This document shows positions 1-5,309 of a DNA stretch of 5,497 nucleotides, in pieces (the first letter of the stretch is position 1; the number at the start of each line of letters is the position of its first letter). Position numbers and translations under genes: made by a program. This DNA is from Bacilli bacterium. Lineage in GTDB: Bacteria > Bacillota_I > Bacilli_A > RF39 > UBA660. The stretch covers positions 1-5,497 of the forward strand of contig JAGHGS010000020.1 in NCBI GenBank assembly GCA_017888105.1. The letters are read 5' to 3'. The notes beneath the pieces were generated by a model. The model had not been told where the DNA came from. It worked only from the letters and a program-made list of their open reading frames with translations, and searched no databases.

Positions 1-49
1 CAACAATCATCTTTTTAAAATCTTCATCATAAGTTCTTCCTTTCGCCAT
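1..49 (-). CDS. IS3-family transposase OrfA, N-terminal fragment
   Basis: Only the first 16 codons are visible (MAKGRTYDEDFKKMIV), running off the left edge. The basic start followed by YDEDFKKMIV resembles the beginning of the helix-turn-helix OrfA protein of IS3-family elements, which binds the IS ends and is usually joined to the DDE integrase OrfB by programmed frameshifting. A good Shine-Dalgarno site, GAAAGGAG, lies at 58-65, 8 bases before the ATG, which supports the start. The family call rests on a very short peptide plus the IS-like terminus next to it. Whether the element is intact cannot be judged here. Confidence 0.6.
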   Translation of the reverse strand, partial: MAKGRTYDEDFKKMIV

Positions 50-107
50 TATAGACACTCCTTTCAATGTTTATTATTTTAACACATTGTCCACACTTTT
101 GTGTCTA
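1..107 (-). mobile_element. End of an IS3-type insertion sequence (partial)
   Basis: This is the upstream end of an insertion sequence that continues beyond the left edge. It contains the first codons of a transposase orfA (ATG at 47-49) and about 58 bases of leader. The probable terminus lies at about 107, where the minus strand reads TAGACACAAAAGTGTGGACA (107 to 88). This stretch contains a small palindrome, ACAC-AAAA-GTGT. The neighbouring nuclease reading frame hits its stop inside this presumed terminus, as expected for an insertion junction. The other end, the matching inverted repeat and any target-site duplication lie outside the window, so the exact boundary is inferred. Confidence 0.6.
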
Positions 108-878
108 TAAATCTATTCTAACATCAAGATAAACATAATGTTCTAGTTGTCCTATATCTTTAGGAAGTACTTCTCTTGTTTTTAGTTCTACTACTATGTA
201 AGTATTTAATTCTACATTAAAAAATAATAGATCTATTTTAAATGTATGATTATCTTCCTTTATTTTATATTCATGACCAATTAAAGCAAAACCCACACCT
301 AGTTCTAAAAATTTATTTTCTAACATACTTATAATATATTTGTGTAAAGCTTTCTCATCTAAATCATTTATCTTTTTGTTTGTTCTAATTAAGATGGGAT
401 CTTTTATCATGTCTTCTATTGTTAAAGAAGTACTATCATCTATCAATTTAATATTTTCTTTATCAGCATATGATAAGCGATCATATGCTTTACTTTTTAT
501 CAATTCTTCCAATTCTCTCGTCGATAAATCATTTAATATTACTTGATTCGTATAGTAATTACGCTCACTTTCATTTTTAATAGAAAGAAGTATTCGATAA
601 TGTGTCCACGTTAATTGGTCACGCAGTGAGTGACTAATTGGAAAAGATAAATAAAATTGTCTCATATATTTTAAATTTGTATAGCTATAATTTTTGCCGA
701 ATAATGAAGATAATTTTAAAGACCATTTCTTAATTAAATCATCGCCATATTTAGCTCTTTTACTACCGCCTTGCGCTTCTATTAACAATCGTCCAATATG
801 CCAATTCATCTCTAACTCTTCACTATTGTCTTGGAAAGTGCGTACTCTTTGATTTACCTCCTGAGTAATTAGCTTATA
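105..878 (-). pseudogene. YhcG/DUF1016-type PD-(D/E)XK nuclease, truncated at both ends
   Basis: This is a broken member of the YhcG (DUF1016) family: an N-terminal helical domain followed by a PD-(D/E)XK nuclease domain, often found in accessory or defence-associated regions. The first ATG is at 807-809 and gives 234 residues, against roughly 330-380 for full proteins. Family-typical stretches, numbered from that ATG, are NWHIGRLLIEAQGG near residue 2, NLKYMRQFY near 45 and LTWTHYR near 66. The nuclease core is FKIDLLFF followed by VVELKT, giving the Asp and Glu-x-Lys of the active site. Family-like sequence (LITQEVNQRVRTF) continues upstream of the ATG in the same frame back to 878, where a TGA stops it. 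That interval has no ATG, GTG or TTG and the ATG lacks a good ribosome site, so the original start is lost. At the other end the frame stops just after IGQLEHYVYLD, so the last strands and the C-terminal tail are missing, apparently through the IS insertion. A residual protein could still be made but is probably inactive. Confidence 0.75.
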
Positions 879-972
879 TCATAAATTATTTAATAAGTAA
901 ATATTCTAAATCAAGATGGCTACAAATCTTGCTTTCTGCGACAATATCTCTTAAAGTTTGTGTAAAGTTTTG

Positions 973-1014
973 AAAATAAAAAAGATTAAACTTGAGAAAT
1001 TGAAGTTTAATCTT
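973..1014 (-). terminator. Intrinsic terminator of the nucleoside kinase-gap operon
   Basis: A perfect 12-bp inverted repeat, AAGATTAAACTT at 982-993 and AAGTTTAATCTT at 1003-1014, encloses a 9-base loop. On the minus strand the stem is followed by TTTTTTATTTT (983 down to 973). It starts three bases after the gap stop codon, so it closes the gap transcription unit. The stem is AT-rich but long and uninterrupted. Confidence 0.88.
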
Positions 1015-1017
1015 CTT

Positions 1018-2013
1018 TTATTTAAACATAGCTTTTGCTGTTCTAAGCATTTGACAAGTATAACCGTATTCGTTATCGTACCATGCAGTTACTTTGACTA
1101 ATTTTCCATTTATGCTTGTTAGCATACCATCAACTAAAGAACCTGTTGTTTTTCCAATAATATCACTGGATACGATTGGATCATAAGTGATTTTAAGGGT
1201 ATCGCTTGTATTTTCTTCAAATAAATGGTTGATTTCATCAATCGAAGTTGTTCTTTTAGGAATAAATGTTAATTCTACTAGGGAACCATCCGTTACTGGT
1301 ACACGATAAGCAAGTCCTTCTAGTAAACCATTTAATTCTGGTATTACTTTTCCGATTGCTGATGCCGCTCCTGTTGATGTTGGTACAATATTCGCAGCAC
1401 AGGCTCTACCACGTCTTGAATTAATTCCCTTTTTGTGTGCTACATCAAGTGTTACTTGATCATTGGTATAAGCATGAATGGTACTCATGTAACCACATTC
1501 TATTCCAATATTATCGTTTAATACTTTTGCTATTGGAGCTAGACAGTTCGTCGTACATGATGCGGCGGATACAATTAGTTCCGTTCCATCTAGAATACTA
1601 TCATTCACACCATAAACAATGGTTTTCACATCATCGGATTTCGATGGAGCTGAAATGATTACTTTCTTGGCACCAGCTTCAATATGTTTATAAGCATCTT
1701 CTCGTTTTGTAAATTTACCAGTACACTCTAATACTAAATCAATATTTAAATCTTTCCATGGTAATTTAGAAGGATCCGTTTCATTAAATACTTTAATTCT
1801 TTTTATGTTATTAACAATGATTTCGTCTTCTTCCGCTTTGATTAAGTCTTCATGAAAGGATCTATGTGTGGTATCATATTTGGCTAAATAAGCTAAATCA
1901 GAAGCCTTACCTAAATCATTAATGGCAATAATATCAAAATCTGTTGTTGTTATAATTCTCCTGAATGCAAGTCTTCCAATTCTACCAAAACCATTAATTG
2001 CTACTCTAATCAT
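1018..2013 (-). CDS. gap: Type I glyceraldehyde-3-phosphate dehydrogenase
   Basis: This cytosolic glycolytic enzyme oxidatively phosphorylates glyceraldehyde 3-phosphate to 1,3-bisphosphoglycerate with NAD+. Counting from the chosen start (331 residues, normal length), the Rossmann motif NGFGRIGR lies at 7-14. Asp33 in AINDL favours NAD+ over NADP+. The catalytic site is SCTTNC with Cys153, and His180 (HAYTND) is the activating histidine. RVPVTDGS near 237 and WYDNEYGY near 311 are also conserved, so the enzyme looks complete. Two in-frame ATGs compete. The one at 2017-2019 is only 2 bases from the AGGAGG site, while the one at 2011-2013 has the ideal 8-base spacing and gives the family-standard MIRVAINGFG, so the latter is chosen. 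The gene overlaps the end of the upstream nucleoside kinase and is probably translationally coupled to it. No cggR or pgk flanks it. It could serve glycolysis, gluconeogenesis or both; the cofactor residue favours glycolysis. Confidence 0.96.
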   Translation of the reverse strand: MIRVAINGFGRIGRLAFRRIITTTDFDIIAINDLGKASDLAYLAKYDTTHRSFHEDLIKAEEDEIIVNNIKRIKVFNETDPSKLPWKDLNIDLVLECTGKFTKREDAYKHIEAGAKKVIISAPSKSDDVKTIVYGVNDSILDGTELIVSAASCTTNCLAPIAKVLNDNIGIECGYMSTIHAYTNDQVTLDVAHKKGINSRRGRACAANIVPTSTGAASAIGKVIPELNGLLEGLAYRVPVTDGSLVELTFIPKRTTSIDEINHLFEENTSDTLKITYDPIVSSDIIGKTTGSLVDGMLTSINGKLVKVTAWYDNEYGYTCQMLRTAKAMFK

Positions 2014-2027
2014 TTTCATTTCCTCCT
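2006..2027 (-). promoter_or_regulatory. gap ribosome site inside the 3' end of the kinase gene
   Basis: AGGAGG lies at 2022-2027 on the minus strand and doubles as Gly-Gly codons near the C-terminus of the upstream kinase, whose stop TAG is at 2006-2008. The gap ATG at 2011-2013 is 8 bases downstream, so the reading frames overlap by 8 bases. This arrangement suggests translational coupling and decides the start against the ATG at 2017-2019. Confidence 0.75.
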
Positions 2028-3649
2028 ATAAACTCTCTTAAAATACTACTTTTACTTACATACTCACTTGTAATCGAATAAAAACTTCTTAAAAATTTTA
2101 ATAATCTTCTTGCCTCTTCATAATATTTTGAATCGGTATCAATCGATAATAGTAATGGTTCTGCATATACCTTTAATACACCAATTTCATAAGGTAAAGC
2201 TGTATTAATTATCATATCGGCTTGATGTGTAAATGGAAATATATATTTTTCTTCGCCATTTCGTACACTTTGCCATTTTTCAATTACTTTACTTACTGTA
2301 TAACCTCTAGTTCTATTATCTCTTACAATCCGTCTTATTAGTCTTAAATCTAAGGTTGAAATATAATTATGGCGATCAATATTTAAAGGAATAAATGGAC
2401 TTAAATATATTTTGTATTTATATTTTTCTGGTATTCCTGGGGTTAAATCATCATTTAAAGAATGAAGTCCCTCTATTAGTATTATGCTATTTTCTTTTAA
2501 TTTTATGTAATGACTATGATACTCTCTTTTGCCAGTGATAAAGTTAAAGGTTGGAATATTTACTTCTTCTCCTTTTAATAGCTTCATTAAATCTTCATTA
2601 AACTGTTTGGTATCAATCGCATTTAAACATTCAAAATCATATTCGCCAAATTCATCTTTTGGATTATCTTCACGATTTACAAAATAATCATCGGTAGATA
2701 AACAAATGGGATCATATCCTTTGCTTCGAAGATATGCACCTAAAACTCTTGTCGTAGTTGTTTTTCCACTACTTGATGGTCCTGCAATCATAATAAATTT
2801 TTTATCATTATTTCTGATGATTTGATCACATGCTTTTCTGATACCATCCGTGAAATGAAGTTCACATGATTCTATAAATCCTTTAATTTCTCTATTGCAT
2901 ACTAAATTATTTAAATCACCAACATATGGGGTATCTAATTTTTTTAACCATGACTTGCCATCATAATAAGCATCAATAATATTTTCATGATGAACGTATT
3001 CAGGTAATCTTCCACCTGTTAAATTACTTGGATATAATATAACTAAACGATTATTGCCTAGATATTTCAATTCAAACTTTTTAATATATTTTGTACTATA
3101 TGGCATTGGAACGTAATAAAAGTTTAAATAATCTTTTAATTTATAAATAGTTACAATATCATCACAAGTTTTTACATTAATTGCTTTTTCATAATAAGAA
3201 GTGGCTTCATAAAAATCGATGGCTTCTTTTTTTAAAATGTTATATCTTTTGAATTCATGGTCTTCATCAATAATATTTGCCATTTCTCTTTTAATTTTGG
3301 ATATATCTTCATTTGTTAGAGTACTTTCCAGTTTTATTTCACCAAGCATACCTCCTGGCACACTATGAAGATAATGAATATCACTTCTTGGGAATATTGT
3401 TTTTACTGCTACTTCTAAAATAAATTTAATAGCGGCTTTATACATTTTTGCCCCTTCTATCGAAGAAGCATCAATAAATTCAATTACCTCATCTTCCGTG
3501 GCCTTAGCAGTTAATGGGAATAGCTCATTATTCTTTTTTACTGCTAAAACAGAATCTTTAAATTTTGAATATTTACTAATATTTAAATAACTCGTATTTT
3601 TTTCTATGTCTATTTGTTTATGTTCAAAAGTGATTTTGACTTTCTCCAT
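2006..3649 (-). CDS. Nucleoside kinase (uridine kinase-like) with ThrRS-like N-terminal domains
   Basis: This 547-residue cytosolic protein joins two parts. Residues 1-60 look like a TGS domain. About 65-240 resembles the 'second additional domain' of threonyl-tRNA synthetase (AVKTIFP near 81; STKYIKKFEL near 185). Residues 283-510 form a P-loop kinase of the uridine kinase/phosphoribulokinase class. The Walker A motif is GPSSSGKT at 290-297, the substrate-side motif STDDYF at 318-323, the acidic strand LIEGLHSLND at 391-400, and an arginine-rich lid RRIVRDNRTRG lies near 439-449. The whole architecture is a recurring family in Firmicutes and Thermotoga, usually annotated as nucleoside kinase. 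NTP-dependent phosphorylation of uridine or a related nucleoside is inferred from the kinase domain; the true substrate is not shown by the sequence. The ThrRS editing residues appear to be replaced. The start has a GAGGGG ribosome site at 3655-3660, 5 bases upstream. It is the first gene of a two-gene operon with gap, and divergent from clpP. Confidence 0.9.
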   Translation of the reverse strand: MEKVKITFEHKQIDIEKNTSYLNISKYSKFKDSVLAVKKNNELFPLTAKATEDEVIEFIDASSIEGAKMYKAAIKFILEVAVKTIFPRSDIHYLHSVPGGMLGEIKLESTLTNEDISKIKREMANIIDEDHEFKRYNILKKEAIDFYEATSYYEKAINVKTCDDIVTIYKLKDYLNFYYVPMPYSTKYIKKFELKYLGNNRLVILYPSNLTGGRLPEYVHHENIIDAYYDGKSWLKKLDTPYVGDLNNLVCNREIKGFIESCELHFTDGIRKACDQIIRNNDKKFIMIAGPSSSGKTTTTRVLGAYLRSKGYDPICLSTDDYFVNREDNPKDEFGEYDFECLNAIDTKQFNEDLMKLLKGEEVNIPTFNFITGKREYHSHYIKLKENSIILIEGLHSLNDDLTPGIPEKYKYKIYLSPFIPLNIDRHNYISTLDLRLIRRIVRDNRTRGYTVSKVIEKWQSVRNGEEKYIFPFTHQADMIINTALPYEIGVLKVYAEPLLLSIDTDSKYYEEARRLLKFLRSFYSITSEYVSKSSILREFIGGNEND

Positions 3650-3671
3650 GTTATCCCCTCTATTCTATAAT

Positions 3672-3700
3672 ATCTTATCATATTTTTTGGCTTTTGTCAC
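3672..3700 (-). promoter_or_regulatory. Candidate sigma-A promoter for the nucleoside kinase-gap operon
   Basis: On the minus strand, a -35 box GTGACA (3695-3700, 5 of 6 consensus bases) is followed after exactly 17 bases by a -10 box TAAGAT (3672-3677, 4 of 6). Transcription would start near 3665, giving a leader of about 15 bases before the kinase ATG at 3649. The region is AT-rich, so chance matches are possible; TATTAT at 3667-3672 is an alternative -10 with poorer spacing. Confidence 0.45.
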
Positions 3701-3704
3701 AATT

Positions 3705-3738
3705 TTTGCATAAATTTCTTTTTTCTATACTATATATT
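3705..3738 (+). promoter_or_regulatory. Probable clpP promoter region (boxes uncertain)
   Basis: The clpP promoter must lie in the 106-base gap between the divergent starts. The best-spaced pair is TTTGCA (3705-3710) and TACTAT (3728-3733) with a 17-base spacer, each matching 4 of 6 consensus bases. TATACT (3726-3731) and TATATT (3733-3738) are better -10 sequences but lack a well-spaced -35. No CtsR heptad repeat (GGTCAAA type) or CIRCE element, the usual stress operators of Firmicutes clpP, is visible upstream. Confidence 0.3.
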
Positions 3739-3744
3739 ATATAG
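3730..3744. repeat. Perfect 15-base palindrome upstream of clpP
   Basis: CTATATATTATATAG is a perfect inverted repeat with 7-base arms around a central T. It covers the presumed -10/start region of clpP and touches its ribosome site AGGTGA (3743-3748). It could be an operator, but in such AT-rich DNA it may be chance. Confidence 0.4.
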
Positions 3745-3755
3745 GTGATTATTTT

Positions 3756-4325
3756 ATGAACATTGTACCAACAGTTATAGAAAAAAGTAGTAATAGAGAA
3801 TATGCTTATGATCTTTATTCTAGACTTCTTAAAGATCGTATTATTTTTCTTAGTGGAGAAATAAATGATGCGCTTGCTAGTATTGTCGTTAGTGAACTTT
3901 TATATTTGGATTCTATAAACCATGAAGATATTTATCTATATATTAATAGTCCGGGTGGAAGTGTCACAAGTGGGTTTGCTATCTATGATACGATGAATTA
4001 TATTAAAAGTGATGTAAGAACCATTGTTGTAGGTATGGCAGCAAGTATGGGAGCATTTTTACTTTCCAGTGGTACAAAAGGAAAAAGATGTGCTCTTAAA
4101 AATGCTGAGGTTATGATTCATCAAGTTTTAGGTGGTGCTCAGGGACAAGCAACGGATATTAAAATTGCCGCAGAACATATTCTTAAAATTAAAAAGAAGC
4201 TAAATGGGATTTTAGCAACTAACACTGGTCAACCTATTAATAAAGTAATTAAAGACTGTGAAAGAGATAATTATATGAGTAGTGAAGAAGCACTTCATTA
4301 TGGTCTTATTGATGAGATTATTTGA
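3756..4325 (+). CDS. clpP: ATP-dependent Clp protease proteolytic subunit
   Basis: ClpP is the serine peptidase of the Clp system. It forms a double-heptamer barrel that degrades proteins fed in by AAA+ unfoldases such as ClpX or ClpC, in protein quality control and regulated turnover. The 189 residues match the usual length for an unprocessed Firmicutes ClpP. The catalytic triad is complete: Ser97 in GMAASMGA, His122 in MIHQVLGG and Asp171 in ERDN, the same spacing as in characterised ClpPs. YSRLLKDRIIFL (21-32) and the oxyanion-region motif INSPGGSV (63-70) are conserved, and EEALHYGLIDEI closes the protein. A ribosome site AGGTGA at 3743-3748 lies 7 bases before the ATG. It is the only plus-strand gene here. 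It is divergent from the kinase-gap operon and converges on the HipA-like gene with an 8-base stop overlap. No terminator is visible after it. Confidence 0.97.
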   Translation: MNIVPTVIEKSSNREYAYDLYSRLLKDRIIFLSGEINDALASIVVSELLYLDSINHEDIYLYINSPGGSVTSGFAIYDTMNYIKSDVRTIVVGMAASMGAFLLSSGTKGKRCALKNAEVMIHQVLGGAQGQATDIKIAAEHILKIKKKLNGILATNTGQPINKVIKDCERDNYMSSEEALHYGLIDEII

Positions 4326-5256
4326 CCCTTTTATTACTCAGTTCTTTATTTTCTTTTAAAACTCGATTTAAAATATTTAGCATGTCTTTTTTTCTTAATT
4401 CAACTATTTTATTTACCCAAATACCAATTAAGGCTGGTATTTCAAACTCTTTATCTCCTAATTTATTAGTGCTATGACGTTTTTCGATATTTTTGATTGC
4501 TTGTTCTACATCTATTTGTAATAATTTTGGCATAACATTCTCAACAAAGGCCAAGTTTTGGCGACACAATGTTTCAAATTCTGTAAATAAAGTTTCATCA
4601 CTTGAACCTTTTCGATAATGCATACTTAATTTTAAAGAATCAAGCATACTCAAAAGTGTATTATAAGAATATAATCTATTCATGTAAGAAGAAATATCAT
4701 TATTCAAAAATGCCATTGTAGAACAATCATAAATTGGAGCTAGTTTTATTCCTTCTTTATTACTAATGATACTCCAATTTCTCATATTTCTATCACTTTC
4801 AGAAATTAAAAGATCAAAACACCACATACTAATTAATGAATTAATTATTTCATCTATATTAGTAAATGCATATCTTAAATTTAAAGCTATGACAATACTT
4901 TCTAAAGAATTATCTAATGTAATTTTAAAATTATTTTGTCTTGCAATTTTGGTTCCATCATTTAAAATTTCTTCACCACTGATAATTATGTCATTGGGCT
5001 TCAAAAAATTTGGCGTTACTATTCCTGTCTTTCCTTTATAAATAGCTAAATCATAATGGGCGGTTTCTAAACCACATTGCTGTGCTAATTCACTAGCAAT
5101 TAGTTCTGCATAATTTTCATAATTCATGGCATTTATTTTAAACAAAAACAAATTTTGCCCATCTGATAACCAAATTTTTGGCTTTCTACCTTCAGTGTAA
5201 TTATCGACTATTTTTAAATTATCTAAAATAATTCTTCCTTCATTATCTCTTTGCAT
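4318..5256 (-). CDS. HipA-like Ser/Thr protein kinase, standalone
   Basis: This 312-residue cytosolic protein has the HipA-type (PI3/4-kinase-like) kinase pattern. The N-terminus carries GRKPKIWL (23-30) where the glycine-rich/activation loop lies, then LFLFK with the ATP-contacting Lys40 and the helix YENYAELIASELA with Glu51. The catalytic stretch SDRNMRNWSII holds Asp155 and Asn160, spaced like Asp309 and Asn314 of E. coli HipA. LAPIYDCS supplies the metal-binding Asp177, matching HipA Asp332. All key residues are present, so an active kinase is likely. It lacks the extra N-terminal subdomain of classical HipA (about 440 residues) and in size resembles compact relatives such as CtkA or HipT. 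HipA proteins phosphorylate targets such as glutamyl-tRNA synthetase and are usually held in check by HipB; no HipB-like gene is visible, so toxin status is unproven. The start has a GAGGAA ribosome site at 5261-5266 and its own promoter. It lies between whiA and clpP. Confidence 0.8.
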   Translation of the reverse strand: MQRDNEGRIILDNLKIVDNYTEGRKPKIWLSDGQNLFLFKINAMNYENYAELIASELAQQCGLETAHYDLAIYKGKTGIVTPNFLKPNDIIISGEEILNDGTKIARQNNFKITLDNSLESIVIALNLRYAFTNIDEIINSLISMWCFDLLISESDRNMRNWSIISNKEGIKLAPIYDCSTMAFLNNDISSYMNRLYSYNTLLSMLDSLKLSMHYRKGSSDETLFTEFETLCRQNLAFVENVMPKLLQIDVEQAIKNIEKRHSTNKLGDKEFEIPALIGIWVNKIVELRKKDMLNILNRVLKENKELSNKRVK

Positions 5257-5279
5257 AACATTCCTCTTTTCGGGATGTT
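5257..5279. repeat. Imperfect palindrome over the HipA-like gene's start region
   Basis: The plus-strand arms AACATTCC (5257-5264) and GGGATGTT (5272-5279) match at 7 of 8 positions around a 7-base spacer. The palindrome begins directly after the -10 box, covers the expected transcription start and includes the GAGGAA ribosome site. This is a good place for an operator; as RNA it would form only a weak interrupted hairpin. Confidence 0.5.
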
Positions 5280-5309
5280 ATTTTATCATAAATGAATAAT
5301 AACTGTCAA
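5280..5309 (-). promoter_or_regulatory. Near-consensus sigma-A promoter of the HipA-like gene
   Basis: On the minus strand, a perfect -35 TTGACA (5304-5309) is followed by an 18-base spacer and -10 TAAAAT (5280-5285, 5 of 6). The -35 overlaps the whiA stop codon (5306-5308). Transcription would start near 5273, giving a very short leader before the ATG at 5256. This indicates transcription independent of whiA. Confidence 0.7.

Noticed and set aside
340..546. Plus-strand open frame of 68 codons
   Set aside because: Lies antisense within the YhcG-type coding sequence, has no ribosome site and no recognisable motif; a shadow frame.
862..868. AGGAGGT-like sequence on the minus strand (around 856-863), resembling a strong ribosome site
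   Set aside because: No ATG, GTG or TTG lies at a suitable distance downstream; the bases encode part of the YhcG-like stretch TQEVN.
879..881. TGA interrupting the YhcG frame as a possible Trp codon (Mycoplasma code)
   Set aside because: clpP and whiA end at TGA exactly where the families end, and Trp is encoded by TGG elsewhere, so TGA is a stop here.
1437..1658. Plus-strand open frame of 73 codons
   Set aside because: Antisense to the GAPDH catalytic region; the minus-strand gene explains the sequence fully.
3650..3755. Riboswitch, CIRCE or CtsR operator in the divergent gap
   Set aside because: The 106 bases hold no GGTCAAA-type repeat, no CIRCE-like inverted repeat and too little room for a riboswitch.
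4766..5041. Plus-strand open frame of 91 codons with a hydrophobic composition
   Set aside because: Antisense to the HipA-like kinase; hydrophobicity is expected for the complement of AT-rich coding DNA and no ribosome site is seen.
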